Source of the DNA: Oasisia sp. SBJ-2009
Taxonomy: Eukaryota; Annelida; Polychaeta; Sabellida; Siboglinidae
Direction: 5' to 3'
DNA: 64,000 nt
Assembly: GCA_964017155.1 (NCBI GenBank)
Contig: OZ024867.1
Span: 15,465,500 to 15,529,499 of the forward strand
The notes below the pieces were generated by a model. That model made no database searches, was not told the DNA's origin, and worked only from the letters and a program-made list of their open reading frames with translations. The translations under genes were made by a program, and so were the position numbers. Positions within the stretch are counted from its first letter, which is position 1; each line of letters starts with the position of its first letter. Below are positions 11,201 to 25,000 of this stretch, piece after piece.

Positions 11201-13180
11201 GGTGTGTAAGACATGGTGTGTAAGACTTGGTGTGTAAGACATGGTGTGTAAGACTTGATGTGTAAGACATTGTGTGTAAGACTTGGTGTGTAAGACATGG
11301 TGTGTAAGACTTGGTGTGTAAGACTCGGTGTGTAAGACATGGTGTGTAAGACATGGTGTGTAAGACATTGTGTAAGACATGGTGTGAAAGACATGGTGTG
11401 TAAGACCTGGTGTGTAAGACTTGGTGTGTAAGACTTGATGTGTAAGACTTGATGAGTAAGACTTGATGTATAAGACTTGGTGTGTAAGACTTGGTGTGTA
11501 AGACATGGTGTGTTATACTTGATGTGTAATATTTGATGTGTAAGACATGGTGTGTAAGACTTGGTGTGTAAGACATGGTGTGGAAGACTTGGTGTGTAAG
11601 ACACGGTGTGTAAGACATGGTGTGTAAGACTTGGTGTGTAGCACATGGTGTGTAAGACTTGGTGTGTAAGACATGGTGTGTAGGACATGGTGTGTAGGAC
11701 ATGGTGTGTAAGACTTGGTGTGTAAAACTTGGTGTGTAAGACATGGTGTGTAAGACTTGATGTTTAAGACCTGGTGTGTAAGACTTGGTGTGTAAGACAT
11801 GGTGTGTAATACTTGATGTGTAAGACTTGATGTGTACGACATGGTGTGTAAGCCCTGGTGTGTAAGACATGGTGTGTAAGACCTGGTGTGTAAGACATGG
11901 TGTGTAAGACATGGTGTGTAAGACTAGGTGTGTAAGACATGGTGTGTAAGACATGGTGTGTAAGACTTGGTGTGTAACTCATGGTGTGTAAGACTTGGTG
12001 TGTAAGACATGGTTTGTAGGACATGGTGTGTAGGACTTGATGTGTAAGACTTGGTGTGTAAGACTTGATGTGCATGACTTGGTGTGTAAGACTTGGTGTG
12101 TAAGACATGGTGTGTTATACTTGATGTGTATGATTTGATGTGTAAGACATGGTGTGTAAGACATGGTGTGTAAGACTTGATGTGTAAGACTTGGTGTGTA
12201 AGACTTGATGTGTATGACTTGGTGTGTAAGACATGGTGTGTAATACTTGATGTGTAAGACTTGATGTGTACGACATGGTGTGTAAGCCCTGGTGTGTAAG
12301 ACATGGTGTGTAAGACCTGGTGTGTAAGACATGGTGTGTAAGACTTGGTGTGTAAGACTTAGTGTGTAAGACATGGTGTTTAAGACATGGTGTGTAAGAC
12401 ATGGTGTGTAAGACTTGGTGTGAAAGACTTGATGTGTAAGACTTGATGTGTAAGACATGGTGTGTAAGACTTGGTGTGTAAGACTTGGTGTGAAAGACTT
12501 GATGTGTAAGACTTGATGTGTAAGATTTGATGTGTAAGACTTGGTGTGTAAGACTTGATGTGTAAGACTTGGTGTGAAACATTTGATATGTAAGACTTGA
12601 TGTGTAAGACTTGGTGTGTAAGACATGGTGTGTAAGACTTGGTGTGTAAGACTCGGTGTGTAAGACATGGTGTGTAAGACTTGGTGTGTAAGTCTTAGTG
12701 TGTAAGACATGGTGTTTAAGACATGGTGTGTAGGACATGGTGTGTAAGACTTGGTGTGTAAAACTTGGTGTGTAAGACATGGTGTGTAAGACCTGGTGTG
12801 TAAGACATGGTGTGTAAGACCTGGTGTGTAAGACATGGTGTGTAAGACTTGATGTGTAAGACCTGGTGTGCAAGACTTGGTGTGTAAGACATGGTGTGTA
12901 ATACTTGATGTGTCAGACTTGATGTGTACGACATGGTGTGTAAGCCCTGGTGTGTAAGACATGGTGTGTAAGACCTGGTGTGTAAGACATGGTGTGTAAG
13001 ACTTGGTGTGTAAGACTTAGTGTGTAAGACATGGTGTTTAAGACATGGTGTGAAAGACTTGATGTGAAAGACTTGATGTGTAAGACTTGATGTGTAAGAC
13101 TTGATGTGTAAGACTTGGTGTGTAAGACTTGATGTGTATGACTTGGTGTGTAAGACTTGGTGTGTAGGACATGGTGTGTT
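8233..13180 (+). repeat. Tandem pair of 2,474-bp blocks (177 units, two of them 12 bp)
   Basis: The rare GAAACACTTAATG variant at about 8247 recurs at 10721, and the ACAGGG variant at 8331 recurs at 10805, both 2,474 bp apart. Each block contains two shortened 12-bp units. The count is therefore again 177 units, the same as the 2,478-bp blocks at the left end. The copies differ by point changes and by a 28-bp insertion near 10,200. The second copy has TAAGGCTT where the first has TAAGACTT. Confidence 0.82.
8283..8294 (+). repeat. Shortened 12-bp unit (TGTAAGACTTGG)
   Basis: One TG dinucleotide is missing from the 14-bp unit, which shifts the phase of the array by 2 bp. Similar short units follow ACATTG or ACTTGG near 8897, 10,759 and 11,371 in copy 1. 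In copy 2 they lie near 43,513, 44,127, 45,989, 46,839, 48,701 and 49,313. They are confined to this block family. The copy-2 family has six because the 2,712-bp block that contains two of them is doubled there. Confidence 0.8.
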
Positions 13181-15688
13181 ATACTTGATGTGTATGATTT
13201 GATGTGTAAGACATGGTGTGTAAGACATGGTGTGTAAGACTTGATGTGTAAGACTTGGTGTGTAAGACTTGATGTGTATGACTTGGTGTGTAAGACTTGG
13301 TGTGTAGGACATGGTGTATTATACTTGATGTGTATGATTTGATGTGTAAGACATGGTATGTAAGACATGGTGTGTAAGACTTGGTGTGTAAGACATGGTG
13401 TGTAAGACTTGGTGTGTAAGACATTGTGTGTAAGACTTGGTGTGTAAGACATGGTGTGTAAGACTTGGTGTGTAAGACTCGGTGTGTAAGACATGGTGTG
13501 TAAGACATGGTGTGTAAGACATGGTGTGTAAGACCTGGTGTGTAAGACATGGTGTGTAAGACCTGGTGTGTAAGACTTGGTGTGTAAGACTTGATGTGTA
13601 AGACTAGATGTGTAAGACTTGGTGTGTAAGACTTGATGTGTAAGACTTGATGAGTAAGACTTGATATATAAGACTTGGTGTGTAAGACTTGGTGTGTAAG
13701 ACATGGTGTGTTATACTTGATGTGTAAGATTTGATGTGTAAGACATGGTGTGTAAGACTTGGTGTGTAAGACAAGGTGTGTAATACTTGATGTGTAAGAC
13801 TTGATGTGTACGACATGGTGTGTAAGCCCTGGTGTGTAAGACATGGTGTGTAAGACCTGGTGTGTAAGACATGGTGTGTAAGACATGGTGTGTAAGACTA
13901 GGTGTGTAAGACATGGTGTGTAAGACATGGTGTGTAAGACTTGGTGTGTAACTCATGGTGTGTAAGACTTGGTGTGTAAGACATGGTTTGTAGGACATGG
14001 TGTGTAGGACTTGATGTGTAAGACTTGGTGTGTAAGACTTGATGTGTATGACTTGGTGTGTAAGACTTGGTGTGTAAGACATGGTGTGTTATACTTGATG
14101 TGTATGATTTGATGTGTAAGACTTGGTGTGTAAGACTTGATGTGTAAGACTTGGTGTGAAACATTTGATATGTAAGACTTGATGTGTAAGACTTGGTGTG
14201 TAAGACATGGTGTGTAAGACTTGGTGTGTAAGACTCGGTGTGTAAGACATGGTGTGTAAGACTTGGTGTGTAAGTCTTAGTGTGTAAGACATGGTGTTTA
14301 AGACATGGTGTGTAGGACATGGTGTGTAAGACTTGGTGTGTAAAACTTGGTGTGTAAGACATGGTGTGTAAGACCTGGTGTGTAAGACATGGTGTGTAAG
14401 ACCTGGTGTGTAAGACATGGTGTGTAAGACTTGATGTGTAAGACCTGGTGTGCAAGACTTGGTGTGTAAGACATGGTGTGTAATACTTGATGTGTCAGAC
14501 TTGATGTGTACGACATGGTGTGTAAGCCCTGGTGTGTAAGACATGGTGTGTAAGACCTGGTGTGTAAGACATGGTGTGTAAGACTTGGTGTGTAAGACTT
14601 AGTGTGTAAGACATGGTGTTTAAGACATGGTGTGAAAGACTTGATGTGAAAGACTTGATGTGTAAGACTTGATGTGTAAGACTTGATGTGTAAGACTTGG
14701 TGTGTAAGACTTGATGTGTATGACTTGGTGTGTAAGACTTGGTGTGTAGGACATGGTGTGTTATACTTGATGTGTATGATTTGATGTGTAAGACATGGTG
14801 TGTAAGACATGGTGTGTAAGACTTGATGTGTAAGACTTGGTGTGTAAGACTTGATGTGTATGACTTGGTGTGTAAGACTTGGTGTGTAGGACATGGTGTA
14901 TTATACTTGATGTGTATGATTTGATGTGTAAGACATGGTATGTAAGACATGGTGTGTAAGACTTGGTGTGTAAGACATGGTGTGTAAGACTTGGTGTGTA
15001 AGACATTGTGTGTAAGACTTGGTGTGTAAGACATGGTGTGTAAGACTTGGTGTGTAAGACTCGGTGTGTAAGACATGGTGTGTAAGACATGGTGTGTAAG
15101 ACATGGTGTGTAAGACCTGGTGTGTAAGACATGGTGTGTAAGACCTGGTGTGTAAGACTTGGTGTGTAAGACTTGATGTGTAAGACTAGATGTGTAAGAC
15201 TTGGTGTGTAAGACTTGATGTGTAAGACTTGATGAGTAAGACTTGATATATAAGACTTGGTGTGTAAGACTTGGTGTGTAAGACATGGTGTGTTATACTT
15301 GATGTGTAAGATTTGATGTGTAAGACATGGTGTGTAAGACTTGGTGTGTAAGACAAGGTGTGTAATACTTGATGTGTAAGACTTGATGTGTACGACATGG
15401 TGTGTAAGCCCTGGTGTGTAAGACATGGTGTGTAAGACCTGGTGTGTAAGACATGGTGTGTAAGACATGGTGTGTAAGACTAGGTGTGTAAGACATGGTG
15501 TGTAAGACATGGTGTGTAAGACTTGGTGTGTAACTCATGGTGTGTAAGACTTGGTGTGTAAGACATGGTTTGTAGGACATGGTGTGTAGGACTTGATGTG
15601 TAAGACTTGGTGTGTAAGACTTGATGTGTATGACTTGGTGTGTAAGACTTGGTGTGTAAGACATGGTGTGTTATACTTGATGTGTATG
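12525..15688 (+). repeat. Tandem pair of 1,582-bp (113-unit) blocks, copy-1 specific duplication
   Basis: Landmarks at 12716, 12913, 13179, 13319 and 13604 recur at 14298, 14495, 14761, 14901 and 15186, exactly 1,582 bp later. Both end with the same TAGATG, GAGTAAG and TATATAAG series. In super-repeat copy 2 only one copy exists (50,467-52,048). This is seen as the offset dropping from 37,942 to 36,360. Confidence 0.87.
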
Positions 15689-17326
15689 ATTTGATGTGTA
15701 AGACATGGTGTGTAAGACATGGTGTGTAAGACTTGATGTGTAAGACTTGGTGTGTAAGACTTGATGTGTATGACTTGGTGTGTAAGACTTGGTGTGTAGG
15801 ACATGGTGTGTTATACTTGATGTGTATGATTTGATGTGTAAGACATGGTATGTAAGACATGGTGTGTAAGACATTGTGTGTAAGACTTGGTGTGTAAGAC
15901 ATGGTGTGTAAGACTTGGTGTGTAAGACTCGGTGTGTAAGACATGGTGTGTAAGACATAGTGTGTAAGACATGGTGTGTAAGACCTGGTGTGTAAGACAT
16001 GGTGTGTAAGACCTGGTGTGTAAGACTTGGTGTGTAAGACTTGATGTGTAAGACTAGATGTGTAAGACTTGGTGTGTAAGATTTGATGTGTAAGACTTGA
16101 TGAGTAAGACTTGATATATAAGACTTGGTGTGTAAGACTTGGTGTGTAAGACATGGTGTGTTATACTTGATGTGTAAGATTTGATGTGTAAGACATGGTG
16201 TGTAAGACTTGGTGTGTAAGACATGGTGTGTAAGACTTGGTGTGTAAGACATGGTGTGTAAGACATGGTGTGTAAGACTTGGTGTGTAACATATGGTGTG
16301 TAAGACTTGGTGTGTAAGACATGGTGTGTAGGACATGGTGTGTAGGACATGGCGTGTAAGACTTGGTGTGTAAAACTTGGTGTGTAAGACATGGTGTGTA
16401 AGACATGGTGTGTAAGACTTGGTGTGTAACTCATGGTGTGTAAGACTTGGTGTGTAAGACATGGTCTGTAGGACATGGTGTGTAGGACTTGATGTGTAAG
16501 ACTTGGTGTGTAAGACTTGATGTGTATGACTTGGTGTGTAAGACTTGGTGTGTAAGACATGGTGTGTTATACTTGATGTGTATGATTTGATGTGTAAGAC
16601 ATGGTGTGTAAGACATGGTGTGTAAGACTTGATGTGTAAGACTTGGTGTGTAAGACTTGATGTGTATGACTTGGTGTGTAAGACTTGGTGTGTAGGACAT
16701 GGTGTGTTATACTTGATGTGTATGATTTGATGTGTAAGACATGGTATGTAAGACATGGTGTGTAAGACTTGGTGTGTAAGACATGGTGTGTAAGACTTGG
16801 TGTGTAAGACATTGTGTGTAAGACTTGGTGTGTAAGACATGGTGTGTAAGACTTGGTGTGTAAGACTCGGTGTGTAAGACATGGTGTGTAAGACATAGTG
16901 TGTAAGACATGGTGTGTAAGACCTGGTCTGTAAGACATGGTGTGTAAGACCTGGTGTGTAAGACTTGGTGTGTAAGACTTGATGTGTAAGACTAGATGTG
17001 TAAGACTTGGTGTGTAAGACTTGATGTGTAAGACTTGATGAGTAAGACTTGATATATAAGACTTGGTGTGTAAGACTTGGTGTGTAAGACATGGTGTGTT
17101 ATACTTGATGTGTAAGATTTGATGTGTAAGACATGGTGTGTAAGACTTGGTGTGTAAGACAAGGTGTGTAATACTTGATGTGTAAGACTTGATGTGTACG
17201 ACATGGTGTGTAAGCCCTGGTGTGTAAGACATGGTGTGTAAGACCTGGTGTGTAAGACATGGTGTGTAAGACTTGATGTGTAAGACTTGATGTGTATGAC
17301 TTGGTGTGTAAGACTTGGTGTGTAAG
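15535..17326 (+). repeat. Two tandem 896-bp (64-unit) blocks
   Basis: The TAACTC variant at about 15535 recurs at 16431, and the TTATAC, ATGATTTG and ACATAGTG landmarks follow with the same spacing. The second copy differs by a GGTCTG variant near 16,462. The same block family is present four times in the copy-2 super-repeat. Confidence 0.8.
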
Positions 17327-17539
17327 ACATGGTGTGTTATACTTGATGTGTATGATTTGATGTGTAAGACATGGTGTGTAAGACATGGTGTGTAAGACTT
17401 GGTGTGTAAGACATGGTGTGTAAGACTTGGTGTGTAAGACATTGTGTGTAAGACTTGGTGTGTAAGACATGGTGTGTAAGACTTGGTGTGTAAGACTCGG
17501 TGTGTAAGACATGGTGTGTAAGACATGGTGTGTAAGACC

Positions 17540-20500
17540 TGGTGTGTAAGACTTGGTGTGTAAGACTTGATGTGTAAGACTTGATGTGTAAGACTTGGTG
17601 TGTAAGACTTGATGTGTAAGACTTGGTGTGTAAGACATGGTGTGTTATACTTGATGTGTAAGATTTGATGTGTAAGACATGGTGTGTAAGACTTGGTGTG
17701 TAAGACATGGTGTGTAAGACTTGGTGTGTAAGACATGGTGTGTAAGACATGGTGTGTAAGACTTGGTGTGTAACACATGGTGTGTAAGACTAGGTGTGTA
17801 AGACATGGTGTGTAGGACATGGTGTGTAGGACATGGCGTGTAAGACTTGGTGTGTAAAACTTGGTGTGTAAGACATGGTGTGTAAGACCTGGTGTGTAAG
17901 ACATGGTGTGTAAGACCTGGTGTGTAAGACATGGTGTGTAAGACTTGATGTGTCAGACCTGGTGTGTAAGACTTTGTGTGTAAGACATGGTGTGTAAGAC
18001 TTGATGTGTAAGACTTGATGTGTACGACATGGTGTGTAAGCCCTGGTGTGTAAGACATGGTGTGTAAGACCTGGTGTGTAAGACATGGTGTGTAAGAATT
18101 GGTGTGTAAGACTTAGTGTGTAAGACATGGTGTTTAAGACATGGTGTGTAAGACATGGTGTGTAAGACTTGGTGTGAAAGACTTGATGTGTAAGACTTGA
18201 TGTGTAAGATTTGGTGTGTAAGACTTGGTGTGTAAAACATGGTGTGAAAGACATGGTGTGTAAGACTTGGTGTGAAAGACTTGATGTGTAAGACTTGATG
18301 TGTAAGACTTGGTGTGTAAGACTTGGTGTATAAGACATGGTGTGTAAGACTTGGTGTTTAAGACTTGGTGTGAAAGACTTGATGTGTAAGACTTGATGTG
18401 TAAGACTTGATGTGTAAGACTTGGTGTGTAAGACTTGATGTGTAAGACTTGGTGTGAAACACTTGATGTGTAAGACTTGATGTGTAAGACTTAATGTGTA
18501 AGACTTGGTGAGTAAGACTTGGTGTGTAAGACTTGGTGTGTAAGACAGGGTGTGAAAGACATGGTGTGTAAGACTTGGTGTGTAAGACATGGTGTGTAAG
18601 ACTTGGTGTGTAAGACATGGTGTGTAAGACTTGGTGTGTAAGACATTGTGTGTAAGACATGGTGTGTAAGACTTGGTGTGTAACACATGGTGTGTAAGAC
18701 TTGGTGTGTAAGACATGGTGTGTAGGACATGGTGTGTAGGACATGGTGTGTAAGACTTGGTGTGTCAAACTTGGTGTGTAAGACATGGTGTGTAAGACCT
18801 GGTGTGTAAGACATGGTGTGTAAGACTTGATGTGTAAGACTTGATGTGTAAGACTTGATGTGTATGACTTGGTGTGTAAGACTTGGTGTGTAAGACATGG
18901 TGTGTAAGACTTGGTGTGTAAGACTCGGTGTGTAAGACATGGTGTGTAAGACATGGTGTGTAAGACATGGTGTGTAAGACCTGGTGTGTAAGACTTGGTG
19001 TATAAGAAATGGTGTGTAAGACTTGGTGTGTAAGACATGGTGTGTAAGACATGGTGTGTAAGACTTGGTGTGTAACACATGGTGTGTAAGACTTGGTGTG
19101 TAAGACATGGTGTGTAGGACATGGTGTGTAAAACTTGATGTGTAAGACTTGGTGTGTAAGACTTGGTGTGTAACACTTGATGTGTAAGACTTGATGTGTA
19201 CGACATGGTGTGTAAGCCCTGGTGTGTAAGACATGGTGTGTAAGACCTGGTGTGTAAGACATGGTGTGTAAGAATTGGTGTGTAAGACTTAGTGTATAAG
19301 ACATGGTGTCTAAGACATGGTGTGTAAGACATGGTGTGTAAGACTTGGTGTGAAAGACTTGATGTGTAAGACTTGATGTGTAAGATTTGGTGTGTAAGAC
19401 TTGGTGTGTAAAACATGGTGTGTAAGACATGGTGTGTAAGACTTGGTGTGAAAGACTTGATGTGTAAGACTTGATGTGTAAGACTTGGTGTGTAAGACTT
19501 GGTGTATAAGACATGGTGTGTAAGACTTGGTGTTTAAGACTTGGTGTGAAAGACTTGATGTGTAAGACTTGATGTGTAAGACTTGATGTGTAAGACTTGG
19601 TGTGTAAGACTTGATGTGTAAGACTTGGTGTGAAACACTTGATGTGTAAGACTTGATGTGTAAGACTTAATGTGTAAGACTTGGTGTGTAAGACTTGGTG
19701 TGTAAGACAGGGTGTGAAAGACAGGGTGTGAAAGACATGGTGTGTAAGACTTGGTGTGTAAGACTTGGTGTGTAAGACATGGTGTGTAAGACATGGTGTG
19801 TAAGACTTGGTGTGTAAGACATGGTGTGTAAGACATGGTGTGTAAGACTTGGTGTGTAACACATGGTGTGTAAGACTTGGTGTGTAAGACATGGTGTGTA
19901 GGACATGGTGTGTAGGACATGGTGTGTAAGACTTGGTGTGTCAAACTTGGTGTGTAAGACATGGTGTGTAAGACCTGGTGTGTAAGACATGGTGTGTAAG
20001 ACTTGATGTGTAAGACTTGATGTGTAAGACTTGATGTGTATGACTTGGTGTGTAAGACTTTGTGTGTAAGACATGGTGTGTAAGACTTGGTGTGTATGAC
20101 TCGGTGTGTAAGACATGGTGTGTAAGACATGGTGTGTAAGACATGGTGTGTAAGACCTGGTGTGTAAGACATGGTGTGTAAGACCTGGTGTGTAAGACTT
20201 GGTGTGTAAGACTTGATGTGTAAGACTTGATGTGTAAGACTTGGTGTATAAGACTTGATGTGTAAGACTTGATGTGTAAGACTTGATGTGTATGACTTGG
20301 TGTGTAAGACTTGGTGTGTAAGACATGGTGTGTAAGACTTGGTGTGTAAGACTCGGTGTGTAAGACATGGTGTGTAAGACATGGTGTGTAAGACATGGTG
20401 TGTAAGCCCTGGTGTCTAAGACATGGTGTGTAAGACCTGGTGTGTAAGACATGGTGTGTAAGACATGATGTGTAAGACTAGGTGTGTAAGACATGGTGTG

Positions 20501-22060
20501 TAAGACATGGTGTGTAAGACTTGGTGTGTAACTCATGGTGTGTAAGACTTGGTGTGTAAGACATGTTGTGTAGGACATGGTGTGTAGGACTTGATTTGTA
20601 AGACTTGGTGTGTAAGACTTGATGTGTATGACTTGGTGTGTAAGACTTGGTGTGTAAGACATGGTGTGTTATACTTGATGTGTATGATTTGATGTGTAAG
20701 ACATGGTGTGTAAGACATGGTGTGTAAGACTTGATGTGTAAGACTTGGTGTGTAAGACTTGATGTGTATGACTTGGTGTGTAAGACTTGGTGTGTAAGAC
20801 ATGGTGTGTTATACTTGATGTGTATGATTTGATGTGTAAGACATGGTATGTAAGACATGGTGTGTAAGACTTGGTGTGTAAGACATGGTGTGTAATACTT
20901 GGTGTGTAAGACATTGTGTGTAAGACTTGGTGTGTAAGACATGGTGTGTAAGACTTGGTGTGTAAGACTCGGTGTGTAAGACATGGTGTGTAAGACATGG
21001 TGTGTAAGACATGGTGTGTAAGACCTGGTGTGTAAGACATGGTGTGTAAGACCTGGTGTGTAAGACTTGGTGTGTAAGACTTGATGTGTAAGACTTGATG
21101 TGTAAGACTTGGTGTGTAAGACTTGATGTGTAAGACTTGATGAGTAAGACTTGATATATAAGACTTGGTGTGTAAGACTTGGTGTGTAAGACATGGTGTG
21201 TTATACTTGATGTGTAAGATTTGATGTGTAAGACATGGTGTGTAAGACTTGGTGTGTAAGACAAGGTGTGTAATACTTGATGTGTAAGACTTGATGTGTA
21301 CGACATGGTGTGTAAGCCCTGGTGTGTAAGACATGGTGTGTAAGACCTGGTGTGTAAGACATGGTGTGTATGACTTGATGTGTAAGACTTGATGTGTATG
21401 ACTTGGTGTGTAAGACTTGGTGTGTAAGACATGGTGTGTTATACTTGATGTGTAAGACTTGATGTGTAAGACTTGGTGTGTAAGACTTGGTGTGTTATAC
21501 TTGATGTGTATGATTTGATGTGTAAGACATGGTATGTAAGACATGGTGTGTAAGACTTGGTGTGTAAGACATGGTGTGTAAGACTTGGTGTGTAAGACAT
21601 TGTGTGTAAGACTTGGTGTGTAAGACATGGTGTGTAAGACTTGGTGTGTAAGACTCGGTGTGTAAGACATGGTGTGTAAGACATGGTGTGTAAGACATGG
21701 TGTGTAAGACCTGGTGTGTAAGACATGGTGTGTAAGACCTGGTGTGTAAGACTTGGTGTGTAAGACTTGATGTGTAAGACTAGATGTGTAAGACTTGGTG
21801 TGTAAGACTTGATGTGTAAGACTTGATGAGTAAGACTTGATATATAAGACTTGGTGTGTAAGACTTGGTGTGTAAGACATGGTGTGTTATACTTGATGTG
21901 TAAGATTTGATGTGTAAGACATGGTGTGTAAGACATGGTGTGTAAGACATGGTGTGTAAGACTTGGTGTGTAACACATGGTGTGTAAGACTAGGTGTGTA
22001 AGACATGGTGTGTAGGACATGGTGTGTAGGACATGGCGTGTAAGACTTGGTGTGTAAAAC
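17540..22060 (+). repeat. 4.5-kb block, first tandem copy
   Basis: Landmarks from 17645 (TTATAC) through 17790, 18358 and 18491 recur at 22167, 22312, 22880 and 23013, 4,522 bp (323 units) apart. From about 20478 the spacing is 4,550 bp (325 units), so internal indels are again whole units. The block contains GAAAGAC, GAAACAC, TCAAAC and double-ACAGGG landmarks. The matching single block in super-repeat copy 2 is about 55,692-60,212. Confidence 0.85.
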
Positions 22061-25000
22061 TTGGTGTGTAAGACTTGGTGTGTAAGACTTGATGTGTAAG
22101 ACTTGATGTGTAAGACTTGGTGTGTAAGACTTGATGTGTAAGACTTGGTGTGTAAGACATGGTGTGTTATACTTGATGTGTAAGATTTGATGTGTAAGAC
22201 ATGGTGTGTAAGACTTGGTGTGTAAGACATGGTGTGTAAGACTTGGTGTGTAAGACATGGTGTGTAAGACATGGTGTGTAAGACTTGGTGTGTAACACAT
22301 GGTGTGTAAGACTAGGTGTGTAAGACATGGTGTGTAGGACATGGTGTGTAGGACATGGCGTGTAAGACTTGGTGTGTAAAACTTGGTGTGTAAGACATGG
22401 TGTGTAAGACCTGGTGTGTAAGACATGGTGTGTAAGACCTGGTGTGTAAGACATGGTGTGTAAGACTTGATGTGTCAGACCTGGTGTGTAAGACTTTGTG
22501 TGTAAGACATGGTGTGTAAGACTTGATGTGTAAGACTTGATGTGTACGACATGGTGTGTAAGCCCTGGTGTGTAAGACATGGTGTGTAAGACCTGGTGTG
22601 TAAGACATGGTGTGTAAGAATTGGTGTGTAAGACTTAGTGTGTAAGACATGGTGTTTAAGACATGGTGTGTAAGACATGGTGTGTAAGACTTGGTGTGAA
22701 AGACTTGATGTGTAAGACTTGATGTGTAAGATTTGGTGTGTAAGACTTGGTGTGTAAAACATGGTGTGAAAGACATGGTGTGTAAGACTTGGTGTGAAAG
22801 ACTTGATGTGTAAGACTTGATGTGTAAGACTTGGTGTGTAAGACTTGGTGTATAAGACATGGTGTGTAAGACTTGGTGTTTAAGACTTGGTGTGAAAGAC
22901 TTGATGTGTAAGACTTGATGTGTAAGACTTGATGTGTAAGACTTGGTGTGTAAGACTTGATGTGTAAGACTTGGTGTGAAACACTTGATGTGTAAGACTT
23001 GATGTGTAAGACTTAATGTGTAAGACTTGGTGAGTAAGACTTGGTGTGTAAGACTTGGTGTGTAAGACAGGGTGTGAAAGACATGGTGTGTAAGACTTGG
23101 TGTGTAAGACATGGTGTGTAAGACTTGGTGTGTAAGACATGGTGTGTAAGACTTGGTGTGTAAGACATTGTGTGTAAGACATGGTGTGTAAGACTTGGTG
23201 TGTAACACATGGTGTGTAAGACTTGGTGTGTAAGACATGGTGTGTAGGACATGGTGTGTAGGACATGGTGTGTAAGACTTGGTGTGTCAAACTTGGTGTG
23301 TAAGACATGGTGTGTAAGACCTGGTGTGTAAGACATGGTGTGTAAGACTTGATGTGTAAGACTTGATGTGTAAGACTTGATGTGTATGACTTGGTGTGTA
23401 AGACTTGGTGTGTAAGACATGGTGTGTAAGACTTGGTGTGTAAGACTCGGTGTGTAAGACATGGTGTGTAAGACATGGTGTGTAAGACATGGTGTGTAAG
23501 ACCTGGTGTGTAAGACTTGGTGTATAAGAAATGGTGTGTAAGACTTGGTGTGTAAGACATGGTGTGTAAGACATGGTGTGTAAGACTTGGTGTGTAACAC
23601 ATGGTGTGTAAGACTTGGTGTGTAAGACATGGTGTGTAGGACATGGTGTGTAAAACTTGATGTGTAAGACTTGGTGTGTAAGACTTGGTGTGTAACACTT
23701 GATGTGTAAGACTTGATGTGTACGACATGGTGTGTAAGCCCTGGTGTGTAAGACATGGTGTGTAAGACCTGGTGTGTAAGACATGGTGTGTAAGAATTGG
23801 TGTGTAAGACTTAGTGTATAAGACATGGTGTCTAAGACATGGTGTGTAAGACATGGTGTGTAAGACTTGGTGTGAAAGACTTGATGTGTAAGACTTGATG
23901 TGTAAGATTTGGTGTGTAAGACTTGGTGTGTAAAACATGGTGTGTAAGACATGGTGTGTAAGACTTGGTGTGAAAGACTTGATGTGTAAGACTTGATGTG
24001 TAAGACTTGGTGTGTAAGACTTGGTGTATAAGACATGGTGTGTAAGACTTGGTGTTTAAGACTTGGTGTGAAAGACTTGATGTGTAAGACTTGATGTGTA
24101 AGACTTGATGTGTAAGACTTGGTGTGTAAGACTTGATGTGTAAGACTTGGTGTGAAACACTTGATGTGTAAGACTTGATGTGTAAGACTTGATGTGTAAG
24201 ACTTGGTGTGTAAGACTTGATGTGTAAGACTTGGTGTGAAACACTTGGTGTGTAAGACTTGGTGTGTAAGACTTGGTGTGTAAGACAGGGTGTGAAAGAC
24301 AGGGTGTGAAAGACATGGTGTGTAAGACTTGGTGTGTAAGACTTGGTGTGTAAGACATGGTGTGTAAGACATGGTGTGTAAGACTTGGTGTGTAAGACAT
24401 GGTGTGTAAGACATGGTGTGTAAGACTTGGTGTGTAACACATGGTGTGTAAGACTTGGTGTGTAAGACATGGTGTGTAGGACATGGTGTGTAGGACATGG
24501 TGTGTAAGACTTGGTGTGTCAAACTTGGTGTGTAAGACATGGTGTGTAAGACCTGGTGTGTAAGACATGGTGTGTAAGACTTGATGTGTAAGACTTGATG
24601 TGTAAGACTTGATGTGTATGACTTGGTGTGTAAGACTTTGTGTGTAAGACATGGTGTGTAAGACTTGGTGTGTATGACTCGGTGTGTAAGACATGGTGTG
24701 TAAGACCTGGTGTGTAAGACATGGTGTGTAAGACCTGGTGTGTAAGACTTGGTGTGTAAGACTTGATGTGTAAGACTTGATGTGTAAGACTTGGTGTATA
24801 AGACTTGATGTGTAAGACTTGATGTGTAAGACTTGATGTGTATGACTTGGTGTGTAAGACTTGGTGTGTAAGACATGGTGTGTAAGACTTGGTGTGTAAG
24901 ACTCGGTGTGTAAGACATGGTGTGTAAGACATGGTGTGTAAGACATGGTGTGTAAGCCCTGGTGTCTAAGACATGGTGTGTAAGACCTGGTGTGTAAGAC

